Assembly (NCBI GenBank): GCA_964419335.1
Contig: CAYQOX010000005.1
Coordinates: 83,260 to 147,259 of the forward strand
Length of the DNA stretch: 64,000 bases
Source: CAYQOX01 sp964419335
Lineage (GTDB): Bacteria > Hinthialibacterota > Hinthialibacteria > Hinthialibacterales > Hinthialibacteraceae
Direction: 5' to 3'
Shown here: positions 34,701 through 43,438 of the stretch, piece by piece
Position numbering within the stretch: position 1 is the stretch's first letter
Layout of the letters: every line of letters begins with the position of its first letter
Notes under the pieces: generated by a model
The model's input: the letters and a program-made list of their open reading frames with translations, nothing else
Databases searched by the model: none
Told to the model about the DNA's origin: nothing
Translations under genes and position numbers: made by a program

Positions 34701-37277
34701 CAACGCCACTTTTTCAATGGCGGGGCTCTAACCCCAGAAGCATCCATCGAACGGTATCAAGAACTCAAAAATACGATCGATCTCGCGGTCATTGCCGAAT
34801 CGGCGCGTTGGGGAGATGTGAGAACGAATAAACCGAAAACGAGAAACGAAAATTGGATTCCCGAAGTGCAACGAATATTGAATAATTACTTGCCCCAACG
34901 AACAAAGATTGTGTTGGATCAATTACGTCGAGCGCGGTGGTTCCCTAAAATAGATGCACCAGAATTTAATCAACATGGCGGTAAAATCGAGCCTGGATTT
35001 CAATTGACCATGAAAAGCCAAGAGGTAGAAACAACGACCGAAGCATTAGTCTCCATTGATGACCTCTGGAAATATGATCAATCTGGACGTAATTTGGGAA
35101 GTGCATGGAAGGAATGGGGTTATAATGACGATAGATGGAATGAAGGCAACGCCCTACTCTATGTAGAATCATCCTCTTTGCCCGCCCCCAAGAATACTCT
35201 ATTGAGATTAGGAAAAACAACTTACTACTTTCGTACGACCTTTGATATTCCTTCCACGGTGGATTTAGATGATATTGCGTTAGAAATGCAGACCATCATC
35301 GATGATGGTGCGATTGTTTATATTAATGGGTTGGAAGTGTATCGTATGCGTATGCCGGGAGGTGAAATCAAGCATTCTGATTTTGCGAGCGAAACCGTTT
35401 CGGTGGCTGAATATGAAGGTCCTTTCAACATTCCAACCGAGAGCCTACGCGAAGGAGAGAACCTCATCGCGGTTGAAGTCCACCAGACCAACGCAGATAG
35501 CAGCGATATTGTATTTGGATTAGAACTGAACGCAGTTATCCCAACGGAGAAGACATCCTTACCGATTTACTATACACTGGATGGCAGCGATCCCCGACTA
35601 TCAGGAGGAGAGATTTCCAACCGTGCTCAACGTTATGAGGAACCTGTCACCCTCTCAGACACAACGCATGTAAAAGCTCGTGCGCTTAAAGAGGACCGCT
35701 GGAGTGCCCTATCCAAAGCGGAATTCTTTGTGGATGCAAATCAAACGAACTTGGCCATGCTGCAAGAACACTTACACATCACCGAGGTCATGTATAATCC
35801 ACAAGATGGCAACGAGTATGAATTTGTTGAATTGCACAATTCGCATGAAAGTGAATCGCTTCCTCTTACGGGAGTAGGTTTCACGGATGGGATAGAATAC
35901 ACCTTCCCACCGGGTGCCACGATTTCTCCTCAAAGTTATATTCTCGTGGGACGAGTTGAAGACTACAACATGAATTCACTGCGGGCTTATTATCAACTTG
36001 AATCAGATATTCCGATTTACGGCCCCTATCGTGGAAAACTCGCCAACGAAGGAGAGCGAGTAACCTTAAGTCATATCGCTAGCCAAACTGAATTCATCTC
36101 CTTTAAGTATGATGATGGCCGCGGTTGGCCAATGGCCGCCGATGGAGCCGGACATTCGATTGTACCGCTTCCTGAGATCTTTTCAAAACAAAATGAGAGC
36201 CTACTCGATTATGGAGGGAACTGGCGAGCCAGCGATGCGATTCACGGCTCACCGGCGGAAGAGGACCCCATTATCCCGCCAAGCATGCAACTCAATGAGA
36301 TCGCCGCGAATACATCCAATCCGGATGCCAACCATCCGTATCAAACCACAAATGATTGGGTAGAATTCTATAATGCAAGTAACAATGAAATTCATTTGGA
36401 AGGATGGTATTTAAGCAACGAGGAGGAAAATCTAAAAAAATGGCCCCTACCAGCAGATGAAATACCCCCTTATAAGTTCATTTCCTACGATAAGAATTCG
36501 GGATTAGAATCACCCCTCACCTCGCTCTTTGAATTAAGCTACGAAGGAGATGATTTGTATTTATCTTACCTACCCGGTGTGCATGGAGAAGATCGCGTCG
36601 TCGATGCAGTGACATTTCAAGCCCAAGAAGAAGGATTCACCTTGGGACGTGTTGGCGAAAAGGGGCGATGGTGGGATAGGATGCGGCCTACACAGAACGC
36701 AACCAATGAAGAGGCCATCACCCATGTTGTGATTAATGAATTAATGTATTGGCCCTTGGATGAAACCGAATTAAATCCAGGAAGCGAATACATTGAATTG
36801 TTTAATCCTCATTATGACGAGGTGGAACTTTGGAATAATCAAGATCGTTGGAGAATCGATGGTGGAGTCCGATACACGTTTCCTGCAAACGCTACGATTC
36901 CAGCCCAAGGTTATGCCCTTATAGTAGGCTTTAATCCCAACGATACAGCCCAAAGAAACGCCTTTATGCAGAAGTATGAACTGGATGAAGATGTCCAAAT
37001 CTATGGACCCTACGAAGGAAAACTCTCCAATACAGGGGAACGTATTGCATTGGAAAAACCGCTTGATAGGATTGATTTACAACCGAATGCATGGGGCCTC
37101 GTAGACGAAGTCATTTATTTCCATGATGAGCCTTGGGAAAAAGTTAAACGGGAGGAACTTCATTCCTTGACCCGACTCGATGCGGATAAACCTGGGAATG
37201 ACTCGAGCAACTGGGTTAGTGTTAAGGCATCCCCGGGTAAAATGGATACGGCAGTGGAAGGATGGAGTTTGTATTAA
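31767..37277 (+). CDS. Giant secreted protein: lamin-tail, PA14, chitobiase-like and CotH-kinase domains
   Basis: The protein has 1836 residues; GTG start with GGGAG ten bases upstream. Signal peptide (residues 1-24, ending THA). Then a lamin-tail domain (about 27-125), a region with a PA14-like beta barrel (about 225-345, FGINSDDGARLRIDD), chitobiase-like repeats (YTLDGSEPR, about 535-610; YTLDGSDPR, about 1265-1330), a CotH-type kinase fold (about 650-935, LRIQGGTGRLPHNKKHSLRLLF, RYFHVYLNGLYWGLYNMCE, CWDSEWTLE), and three more lamin-tail domains (about 1335-1440, 1505-1580, 1650-1770). CotH proteins phosphorylate secreted proteins in spores and other systems. No anchor is visible, so it is probably released or held by other proteins. 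A convergent ligase gene follows. Confidence 0.78.
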   Translation: MKKIYSIIICILYILLFHPLTHAEPKILITEFVSDNHESLQDEDGDAPDWIELYNAGDEDINLAGWSLTDDRSDLQQWKFPEIILEEGDYLIVFASSKYRVDPEKELHTNFNLNVDGEYLALVDPDGETIHYEFFPTYPPQREDVSYGYSYKNFQFIDQGSPALFYVPEDESLGNHWKELNYDEGAWNSAELSLGYGSKPGSFTVNVYQSNRTLTNLSTADQVIENPSYQIDRTTALDDVINYADENGGGNYDPNNMFPGLSWSHTFDDFVVLATTSIVVSQEGVWTFGINSDDGARLRIDDKNVINDDNTHAPKDTFGTVELDKGEHDLELTFFERAGGAELELFAAKGEHSSFDASVFHLVGNEELEGLSLGGFDSLIHSSIESEMRDENASVYVRIPFTVEDASVLSSLHLNVFYNDGFIAYLNGKEIARRNAPQNATWNSTALQVRSDEDTLASESFTITLEENDLIHGENLLAFHGLNTSHDDNDFLLYPQLTSAVLQDEIRYFTSPTPGEPNHKGYKGFVDDIYVTKERGFYENPIEIELFCQTPNAEIRYTLDGSEPRADHGHVYNGPITIDETTPLRAAGFLSEYHPSNITTQTYIFLNDVFQQTRPSGYPTVWTDDVPADYEMDSRVVEDSEYRDLMEEAMKSIPTLSLVTERDHLFSSDRGIYTHTLNKGVEWERPASAELIYPDGQKEHFQVDHGLRIQGGTGRLPHNKKHSLRLLFKRDYGPPKLRYPLFENSPVETFDTVVLRGYFNYSWHSHEGGFGSNIGQADYIRDEFSRRTQLALGQYGSHGRYFHVYLNGLYWGLYNMCERPDDSFSAEHIGGEKEEWDCVTSGTRGINHTRVKAGNKDTWNAMMELAEEGGFDDPEKYEAIQEYVHIPALIDYMLTIYYTGNRDAPTVIGGGGKPWNFYSSHWREGYSPFRFYCWDSEWTLEEPTRNVVTFHDGYENPAMIFNKLKKNPDFVMFVADHIQRHFFNGGALTPEASIERYQELKNTIDLAVIAESARWGDVRTNKPKTRNENWIPEVQRILNNYLPQRTKIVLDQLRRARWFPKIDAPEFNQHGGKIEPGFQLTMKSQEVETTTEALVSIDDLWKYDQSGRNLGSAWKEWGYNDDRWNEGNALLYVESSSLPAPKNTLLRLGKTTYYFRTTFDIPSTVDLDDIALEMQTIIDDGAIVYINGLEVYRMRMPGGEIKHSDFASETVSVAEYEGPFNIPTESLREGENLIAVEVHQTNADSSDIVFGLELNAVIPTEKTSLPIYYTLDGSDPRLSGGEISNRAQRYEEPVTLSDTTHVKARALKEDRWSALSKAEFFVDANQTNLAMLQEHLHITEVMYNPQDGNEYEFVELHNSHESESLPLTGVGFTDGIEYTFPPGATISPQSYILVGRVEDYNMNSLRAYYQLESDIPIYGPYRGKLANEGERVTLSHIASQTEFISFKYDDGRGWPMAADGAGHSIVPLPEIFSKQNESLLDYGGNWRASDAIHGSPAEEDPIIPPSMQLNEIAANTSNPDANHPYQTTNDWVEFYNASNNEIHLEGWYLSNEEENLKKWPLPADEIPPYKFISYDKNSGLESPLTSLFELSYEGDDLYLSYLPGVHGEDRVVDAVTFQAQEEGFTLGRVGEKGRWWDRMRPTQNATNEEAITHVVINELMYWPLDETELNPGSEYIELFNPHYDEVELWNNQDRWRIDGGVRYTFPANATIPAQGYALIVGFNPNDTAQRNAFMQKYELDEDVQIYGPYEGKLSNTGERIALEKPLDRIDLQPNAWGLVDEVIYFHDEPWEKVKREELHSLTRLDADKPGNDSSNWVSVKASPGKMDTAVEGWSLY

Positions 37278-37320
37278 GAGAAGAGAGTTTTATTGAGTGA
37301 TTGTTTTTTGTCTGAATCAG

Positions 37321-37349
37321 CATGATCGATCTACAAAAGATGGATCATG
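37321..37349. repeat. Hairpin between convergent genes
   Basis: CATGATC (37321-37327) and GATCATG (37343-37349) with inner pairs give a bulged stem around a short loop. There is no T-run, and it overlaps the last five bases of the ligase gene, so the terminator role is uncertain. Confidence 0.35.
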
Positions 37350-38643
37350 GCTGAGTATCATTACGCAGGTCGCGTACTTGCTCTTTACCTTCTAAACTTT
37401 TAGGTTCGACCAGTTTGATAAGGGGCCGAATGCGGAGCCGTTCGTAGAGAGATTCTTCGATCTTGATTCGAAGAGATTCCAAGGATTTAACGCTATCATG
37501 AAAGATTTCGGGAATCACTTCGACCTCTAACTCGATACGGTCAGTGGTTTCTTCGCGTTTGATCACTAGGCAAAAATTGGAAGTGGCATGCTCGATGCGG
37601 CAAAGAACATGAGCAATTTCTGAAGGGAGAAAAGCCACGCCTTCGACTACAAGTGTATCATCACTACGATACGCAATGTTTTCCATCCGTGCGAACGTCC
37701 GCCCACAAGCGCACGGTTCGGTATGGATGGAAGTCACATCACCGGTACGATAGCGTATAAGCGGGAAGGCTTCTTTGGCAAGCGTTGTAAGAACGAGTTC
37801 TCCTCGCTCACCTTCTGGAAGCACTTCGCCTGTTTCGGGATCAATGATTTCAGGATAAAAATGATCTTCGCTTATATGCAAACCCTTTCTTTCCGAACAT
37901 TCATAGGCAATCCCTGGAGAACAGATCTCGGTAATCCCATATTGCGTATAAACACGCACGAAAAGATTTTCTTCAACTTGACGCCGGGCGCTGGGTGAAA
38001 CCCGTTCCCCAACAAGAATTACGGTATGCAAGAATAAAGACTTGGGGTCCATCTCGTGTTCATGCATATAACGTACAATATGAAGCGCACGAGTGGGAGT
38101 GCAAATCAATACCGTCGTGCGGTAATTGACCATGATTTGAATTTGATCGGCAATCGGCATATTGTACAAGGGAGTAACGCATGCTCCCAGTTGCTCTGCG
38201 CCATAATGGGCCACCACAGCCCCGGGGAACAAGGTATAATCCAAGTAGACTTGGACAAAATCGTTTTGCGAAACCTCAGCCGCTGAAAAACCTCGGGCTT
38301 TGAGTTCAGTCCATGAGAGTACGTCGTTCTTTGTATGACCGATGATCACCGGCTCTCCCATTCCTGGGGCGCTGGGATGCAAACGCACGACTTCCCGCAT
38401 TGGAACCGCAAACATGCCGTAAGGATGATTCTGGACCAAGGTTTGACGATCAATAAGGGGAAGATGGTTGATATCTTCTAATGCACGAAAATCACTGGGA
38501 AGTTTATCATTTTCTTTGAACCATTTTTGATAGAACGAGACATTGCGAACAACCCGGTTGAGCATCGCTTGAAAGCGTTCTAACTGCAACTGCTGGATAT
38601 CTTCTCGGTGCGCCGTTTCTTGTTTAATATCACGAATCGCCAT
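37345..38643 (-). CDS. Phenylacetate-CoA ligase-like protein with degraded nucleotide loop
   Basis: ATG 38643 is set by AGGAGG nine bases upstream; 432 residues. Overall it matches the PaaK/AMP-forming ligase family over its whole length (YQKWFKENDKLPSDFRAL, YGITEICSPGIAYECSE, CACGRTFARMENI, DDTLVVEGVAFLPSEI). The phosphate-binding loop, SSGTTGKP in the other two ligases here, reads SAPGMGEP (residues 91-98), without the Thr-Thr-Gly-Lys. The C-terminal KRV region expected to hold the catalytic Lys reads GKEQVRDLRND. It may therefore be catalytically weak, altered or regulatory. It closes the liv operon, 11 bases after livF, which argues for a role linked to the transporter. Confidence 0.75.
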   Translation of the reverse strand: MAIRDIKQETAHREDIQQLQLERFQAMLNRVVRNVSFYQKWFKENDKLPSDFRALEDINHLPLIDRQTLVQNHPYGMFAVPMREVVRLHPSAPGMGEPVIIGHTKNDVLSWTELKARGFSAAEVSQNDFVQVYLDYTLFPGAVVAHYGAEQLGACVTPLYNMPIADQIQIMVNYRTTVLICTPTRALHIVRYMHEHEMDPKSLFLHTVILVGERVSPSARRQVEENLFVRVYTQYGITEICSPGIAYECSERKGLHISEDHFYPEIIDPETGEVLPEGERGELVLTTLAKEAFPLIRYRTGDVTSIHTEPCACGRTFARMENIAYRSDDTLVVEGVAFLPSEIAHVLCRIEHATSNFCLVIKREETTDRIELEVEVIPEIFHDSVKSLESLRIKIEESLYERLRIRPLIKLVEPKSLEGKEQVRDLRNDTQP

Positions 38644-38654
38644 GGTGTATCCTC

Positions 38655-39389
38655 CTAATCCCATATATCCTGGGAGCCAGTACCCAAATAGGCACGCTCG
38701 ATCTCAGGATTTTGGCGTAGATCACGGCAGTCGCCTTCCATAACGACCTGGCCGGTTTCGATAACATAACCCCGATTAGCGACCTCCAAGGCCTTCTGGG
38801 CATTTTGTTCGACCAACATAACAGTTAGGCCATGACGACGAAGATCATCAATCCGTTGAAAAATCTCATCGACAATACGGGGCGCCAACCCCATTGAAGG
38901 TTCATCCAGCAGGATCAGTTTTGGTTTGGACATTAAGGATCGTGCTATCGCAAGCATTTGCTGCTCACCGCCGCTTAAAGTACCTGCTAACTGGTGATGG
39001 CGTTCTTTTAAGAGAGGAAAAAATTCATAAACATAATCCAACTGGTCTTTCACAGTTTTTCCTGCATGGCGACCATAGTAATAATACGAGCCTAAAAGTA
39101 AATTTTCGGACACCGTCATCGAAGCGAAAAGTTGCCGGCCTTCAGGAACCAGAGATATCCCCAGACGCACGGTTTGAATGGGTGAATAGCGATTGATCTT
39201 ACAATCCTCAAAAAGAATGTCTCCTTCTAGGACAGGAACCAATCCTGTAATCGTGTTAAGTAAGGTACTTTTCCCTGCCCCGTTGGCTCCAATCAAGGTT
39301 ACGATTTCTCCTTTTTGGATATGCAGAGAAACACTTTTAATGATCTGAATCCGTTCGATGCAACTAACGAGGTTCGTAACGCGTAACAC
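38655..39389 (-). CDS. livF: Branched-chain-type ABC transporter ATP-binding protein LivF
   Basis: GTG 39389 is chosen because AAGGAG precedes it and the frame upstream has no Met context; 244 residues. Walker A GANGAGKST, signature LSGGEQQ, Walker B LILLDEPS, H-loop region VMLVEQNAQ. It pairs with LivG on the cytoplasmic side and starts one base after the livG stop. By family it energises uptake of branched-chain or related hydrophobic or aromatic compounds. The neighbouring ligases suggest the substrates here may be aryl acids or amino acids. Confidence 0.9.
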   Translation of the reverse strand: MLRVTNLVSCIERIQIIKSVSLHIQKGEIVTLIGANGAGKSTLLNTITGLVPVLEGDILFEDCKINRYSPIQTVRLGISLVPEGRQLFASMTVSENLLLGSYYYYGRHAGKTVKDQLDYVYEFFPLLKERHHQLAGTLSGGEQQMLAIARSLMSKPKLILLDEPSMGLAPRIVDEIFQRIDDLRRHGLTVMLVEQNAQKALEVANRGYVIETGQVVMEGDCRDLRQNPEIERAYLGTGSQDIWD

Positions 39390-39390
39390 C

Positions 39391-40155
39391 CTAGGGGCTC
39401 TCCTTTCCGAGATAAGCAGCAATCACATCGGGATTTTTTTGTATTTCTCGCGGGATCCCTTCAGCGATTTTCGAGCCATGATTCAATACACAAATTTCAT
39501 CGCAAATCTTCATAACCAAAGACATATCATGTTCAATCACTAAAACCGTAATTCCTGCATCACGTATCCTGCAGATCAACTCGCCCATTTCATCGGTTTC
39601 GCGCATATTTAATCCAGCAGCCGGTTCATCCAGCAGAAGCAAAGTGGGCTCGGTGGCCAAAGCACGAGCAATTTCAGTTTTACGCTGAATTACAAAGGGA
39701 GCATCGGCAGGAAAAGCATGATGTCCATCGTTCACTCCGACAAACGAGAGCCATTTTTCTGCTTGTGCAACACTGTCACGTTCTTCCTTTTTGGCACCCA
39801 GGATACGAAACGCCGCCCGCAGTATTCCACAAGAAGTACGAATGTGACGGCCGACCATAACGTTTTCCAATAAGGTCATGTTTTGAAAAACTTGGGCCGT
39901 CTGAAATGTGCGGGAGATGCCATAACGCGCGACCGCATGGGATTTTTTATGATGGATGGCTTTGAATTGAAATTCGATGGTCCCTTCAGTAGGAGGTAAA
40001 ACGGCACTGATCAAGTTAAACAACGTAGTTTTCCCTGCTCCATTAGGACCAATGATCCCTTTGATTTGTCCCGCTTGGACAGAAAAACTCACCTCGGAGA
40101 CCGCAGTGACTCCGCCAAATTGCCGGGTCAAATGGGACACATTAAGAAGAGACAC
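39391..40155 (-). CDS. livG: Branched-chain-type ABC transporter ATP-binding protein LivG
   Basis: The protein has 254 residues and a GTG start. Walker A GPNGAGKTT, Walker B LLLLDEPAAG, and the LivG-specific C terminus CDEICVLNHGSKIAEGIPREIQKNPDVIAAYLG. The ABC signature is atypical, reading FVIQRKTEIARAL instead of LSGGQQ, where LSYGxQR is usual. It overlaps livM by 14 bases. The divergent signature may still be functional since LivF carries a normal one. Confidence 0.88.
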   Translation of the reverse strand: MSLLNVSHLTRQFGGVTAVSEVSFSVQAGQIKGIIGPNGAGKTTLFNLISAVLPPTEGTIEFQFKAIHHKKSHAVARYGISRTFQTAQVFQNMTLLENVMVGRHIRTSCGILRAAFRILGAKKEERDSVAQAEKWLSFVGVNDGHHAFPADAPFVIQRKTEIARALATEPTLLLLDEPAAGLNMRETDEMGELICRIRDAGITVLVIEHDMSLVMKICDEICVLNHGSKIAEGIPREIQKNPDVIAAYLGKESP

Positions 40156-41137
40156 GAGTCTTGCTCCTCACTCGTAAAGTAAATACCAAACGCTGCAAAG
40201 TACGGATTGATTTTACGATCCCACCATAAAGACCATCGGGTAAAAAAATCATAATCAGCATGAGGATTAAGCCATAGATGAGAATATCGTAATCACCAAA
40301 ATCGCTGAGATATTCGGGAAGCATATTCAAAATGAACGTACCGAGGATGGCTCCCCAGACATTGTTCATTCCCCCAATGGCAACCATGACGACCAACATA
40401 ACAGAAAATTTCAACGAACAGGACACGGGGCTTATAAAGGTCATGTAATGAACAAAAAAACATCCAGCCAAGGAAGCCAAGGCGGCACTCAACACGAAGA
40501 CTTGGACTTTATAGACTGTGGTATTTACCCCCATCGAATTGGCGGCAAGTTCTCCGCCATGGATCGAACGTAATGCTCTTCCAACGCGGGAATGGATTAT
40601 ATTCAAGCAGAGAAGAAGCACGATGACGACGACTGTCCAAATGAAAATATAAAAGCGAAAATCGGTATTGAGTTTCCAACCAAATAGAGTCAAATAAGGG
40701 ACCCCGCCCATACCTGAAGGACCACCGGTAAGATCTCCTTCCGCGGTAAAAATGATTACAAGTATTTCTCCAATCGCCAGGGTGGCCATCGCGAGGTAGT
40801 GCCCATGTAGGCGTAAAGAAGGAATTCCAATCACGAGAGCCACCAGGCTGGTTAAACCAATCGCGGCCACAATCGCCAGCCACGAGTTAACCCCTAGGTG
40901 GGTGGTAAGGATAGCAGAAGTATAGGCACCCAAACCAAAAAACGCGCCATGCCCCAGCGAAATTTGCCCTGCATACCCCATGAGCAAACTTAAACCAATC
41001 GTGATAAGACAATAAATACCGATAAAAACAAATACACTAAGCCAATAACTATTCATCCATCCCATTTGCATCAACAGGGGCAACAAGATCAGAAAGCCAA
41101 CGAAGCCAAACCATCTATATAAATTATCTCGTGTCAT
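40142..41137 (-). CDS. livM: Branched-chain-type ABC transporter permease LivM
   Basis: The protein has 331 residues with about nine to ten transmembrane helices. The family signature GLSLLMGYAGQISLGHGAFFGLGAYTSAIL and the loop SRVGRALRSIHGGELAANSMGVN (EAA-like, contacts the ATPase) are present, then GGMNNVWGAILGTFILNMLPE. The last 30 residues are basic and cytoplasmic. It forms a heterodimer with LivH in the inner membrane. Confidence 0.93.
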   Translation of the reverse strand: MTRDNLYRWFGFVGFLILLPLLMQMGWMNSYWLSVFVFIGIYCLITIGLSLLMGYAGQISLGHGAFFGLGAYTSAILTTHLGVNSWLAIVAAIGLTSLVALVIGIPSLRLHGHYLAMATLAIGEILVIIFTAEGDLTGGPSGMGGVPYLTLFGWKLNTDFRFYIFIWTVVVIVLLLCLNIIHSRVGRALRSIHGGELAANSMGVNTTVYKVQVFVLSAALASLAGCFFVHYMTFISPVSCSLKFSVMLVVMVAIGGMNNVWGAILGTFILNMLPEYLSDFGDYDILIYGLILMLIMIFLPDGLYGGIVKSIRTLQRLVFTLRVRSKTRVSS

Positions 41138-41156
41138 TCGTTATTTTGTGATCCCA

Positions 41157-42056
41157 TCAGAACTTTTTCAGACGTGCCGATTCTTTGTTTCCTAATAAAC
41201 CACTGGGACGAACAAATAAAATCAATAGCAAAACAAACAAAGCGATCGCGTCTTTATAACCGGAGGAAACCAACCCGGCTCCCAATGATTCAAGCAATCC
41301 GATAATTAAGCCAGCCAATACGGCTCCACCGCTGTTTCCTAAACCTCCTAAAACAGCAACGCTAAATCCTTTAAGCGCAAGTAAGAATCCTCGATTGTAT
41401 TCCATCAAGGCGATGGGAGTAATCGCCATTCCAGCGATAGCACCAATACCAGCGCTTAATACAAACGAGAAAAAAACCATCCACTTTACATCGATACCGA
41501 CCAGCATGGCCGCAATGCGGTTATCAGCGCATGCACGCATGGCTTTGCCCATCAAGGTAAAGCGAAAAAAGAGCATTAATAAAAGCACCGTAGCAAGAGT
41601 GATTCCTAGAATCCACAGAGTTTGTGGAAGAATCTTAGCGCCAAGCAAACGGAAAGGCTCTTCTCCCGAAAAATGGGCTAAGGAATAGGTTTCTTTTCCC
41701 CAAATAAACATGGCGATCCCTTTGAGAACAATGGAACCCCCGATGGTTACAATAATTAAGGTGAGCACACTGGCATTTTTGATAGGATAAATTGCTAGCC
41801 GTTCAAACAAGCCACCAATCATAGAAACGATAAGCGCAGTGAGGAAAAAAGCCAGTAGCATGGGGATTTCAGCCGTTTGGGTGAGAGAGACCATAATCAA
41901 ACCGCCCAACATGACGAATTCACCTTGGGCAAAATTGATAATTCCAGTGGCATTGTAGATAATGTTGAATCCAATCGCCACCATGGCATAGATACTACCA
42001 ATGCTGACGCCTGTAACAATATATTGAAAAACTTGGCTCCAAAAACTGATTTCCAT
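41157..42056 (-). CDS. livH: Branched-chain-type ABC transporter permease LivH
   Basis: ATG 42056 is preferred to the upstream ATG 42140, because the first 28 extra codons cover the intergenic hairpin and do not fit the family; 299 residues. It has about eight helices. Motifs are GSIYAMVAIGFNIIYNATGIINFAQGEFVMLGGL, TLMGKAMRACADNRIAAMLVGID and AVLGGLGNSGGAVLAGLIIGLLES. It works with LivM. The Shine-Dalgarno is poor, so expression may depend on translation from the upstream gene or processing at the hairpin. Confidence 0.93.
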   Translation of the reverse strand: MEISFWSQVFQYIVTGVSIGSIYAMVAIGFNIIYNATGIINFAQGEFVMLGGLIMVSLTQTAEIPMLLAFFLTALIVSMIGGLFERLAIYPIKNASVLTLIIVTIGGSIVLKGIAMFIWGKETYSLAHFSGEEPFRLLGAKILPQTLWILGITLATVLLLMLFFRFTLMGKAMRACADNRIAAMLVGIDVKWMVFFSFVLSAGIGAIAGMAITPIALMEYNRGFLLALKGFSVAVLGGLGNSGGAVLAGLIIGLLESLGAGLVSSGYKDAIALFVLLLILFVRPSGLLGNKESARLKKF

Positions 42057-42111
42057 TTTTATTGGATACTCATAACAAGATTTGGGGGAAAGGAATAAAA
42101 CAAATAGGGAG

Positions 42112-42135
42112 GGGGCGGAAAACAACAACCGCCCC
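42112..42135 (-). terminator. Intercistronic hairpin between binding protein and permease genes
   Basis: GGGGCGG (42112-42118) and CCGCCCC (42129-42135) form a seven-pair GC stem. It lies between the binding-protein gene and livH. Such hairpins keep binding-protein mRNA abundant relative to permease mRNA by partial termination or 3' protection. Only a weak T-rich stretch follows leftward. Confidence 0.6.
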
Positions 42136-42161
42136 TTCATTTTGCACTAATGAATCAACGA

Positions 42162-43373
42162 TTATTCCTCAAGCAAATTGAATTCACCGTTCTGAACAAC
42201 AATTAGCTCAAAAGCCTCATCAGTAAGACCGGTATGATCTTCAGGCGACATCGTGAAAAAGCCGGCGGTCCCCATGAAGTCTTCAATATTGTTTTCTAGG
42301 TAATCGCGGATCGCTTCCCGATCCGTACCGACATTGTTCAAGGCTTCGACTAACATCATCAAGGCATCGTAAGCATGCCCGCCGAAGGTACTCGCTTTAC
42401 CATCAAATCGGGCTTCATATTCCTCTTTATATTTCATGAGAAAATCTTTGCGAGGATGATCGTCAGGCAGTTGCTCTACGACCAACAAAGCCCCCGCAGG
42501 AAAAACGATTCCTTCTGCAGCCTCTCCCGCGGCTTCGACAAAAGCGATATTCCCGAAGCCATGACTTTGATACAAGGGAATATCCATTTCCAGTTGCTTC
42601 ATATTTTTAGGAACGATACTTTGCCCTGGAACAATAGACCAGTTCACCACAGCTTGGGCATCGGTGCCTTTGATCTGGGTGAGTTGAGCCGTCATATCGG
42701 TATCACCCGGACCATAGGTAAGATCAGCGACAATTTCGATATCATGATCGGGAGCCATTTCTTTGAGTTTATCGCGACCTTCCTTCCCGAAACCGGTGGT
42801 TCCCGTAATAATGGCAATTTTGCTGATATCCTTTGCTTTCATGTGATTAAAAATATTAATCACGGTAGCACTATTTTTTTGTGGCGTTTTGAAAACCCAT
42901 TCTTTGACCGGGGTGACGATCGCATCGGCGGCGGCACAAGATATCAAAGGCACTTCTTGTTCCTGCATGTAGGGGATCACCGCCATGGTAACTCCACTAC
43001 GAGAGGGACCAATGATAGCGCAGACCTCATCTTTTTGCACCAACTTTTTCACCGCAATTAAAGCCTTTGCTTCTTCGCCCTCGGTATCTTCTACGAAGAG
43101 TTCAATTGGACGACCGTTGATTCCCCCTTCTTCGTTAATTTTCTCAACCAGCATAACCGCGGTATTTCGTTCGGGTTCACCTAATTTGGAAGCCGAACCG
43201 GTGATAGCGAAAATCGCGCCGATTTTGATGGGTTCCTGGGCTGCTGTTTCTTGTTCTTCTTGTTGCGTTTCCGGAGTGGATTCTGGTGCTTCTTCTTGAC
43301 TTTCTTGTTGTGGGCTGCAAGAGAAGACCATGAGAATAGCCATTAAAAAAACTGCGTAGCGTAACTCTTTCAT
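42162..43373 (-). CDS. ABC transporter substrate-binding lipoprotein (LivK/Leu-Ile-Val-binding family)
   Basis: The protein has 403 residues. A lipoprotein signal ends at Cys19 (LMVFSC), followed by a flexible Glu/Gln/Pro/Thr-rich linker to about residue 48. The type I periplasmic binding fold follows: IKIGAIFAITGSASKLGEPERNTAVMLVEKINEEGGINGRPIEL, VKKLVQKDEVCAIIGPSRSGV. It would be anchored to a membrane and present ligand to LivHM. The ligand cannot be read from sequence; context favours an aromatic amino acid or aryl acid over leucine. Confidence 0.9.
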   Translation of the reverse strand: MKELRYAVFLMAILMVFSCSPQQESQEEAPESTPETQQEEQETAAQEPIKIGAIFAITGSASKLGEPERNTAVMLVEKINEEGGINGRPIELFVEDTEGEEAKALIAVKKLVQKDEVCAIIGPSRSGVTMAVIPYMQEQEVPLISCAAADAIVTPVKEWVFKTPQKNSATVINIFNHMKAKDISKIAIITGTTGFGKEGRDKLKEMAPDHDIEIVADLTYGPGDTDMTAQLTQIKGTDAQAVVNWSIVPGQSIVPKNMKQLEMDIPLYQSHGFGNIAFVEAAGEAAEGIVFPAGALLVVEQLPDDHPRKDFLMKYKEEYEARFDGKASTFGGHAYDALMMLVEALNNVGTDREAIRDYLENNIEDFMGTAGFFTMSPEDHTGLTDEAFELIVVQNGEFNLLEE

Positions 43374-43392
43374 ATTTAACTCCCATTTTGAA

Positions 43393-43422
43393 TGAGGGAT
43401 GACGTGTTGGGGTCATCCCTCA
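43393..43422. repeat. Strong hairpin between porin and binding-protein genes
   Basis: TGAGGGATGAC (43393-43403) pairs perfectly over 11 bases with GTCATCCCTCA (43412-43422). It has an eight-base loop and no T-run on the leftward strand. It probably stabilises the porin mRNA 3' end or partly terminates before the liv genes. Confidence 0.6.
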
Positions 43423-43438
43423 AGTTATCATGCTCGTT

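Noticed and set aside
42375..43061. 228-codon frame opposite the binding-protein gene
   Set aside because: Shadow of a certain gene on the other strand; no ribosome site.
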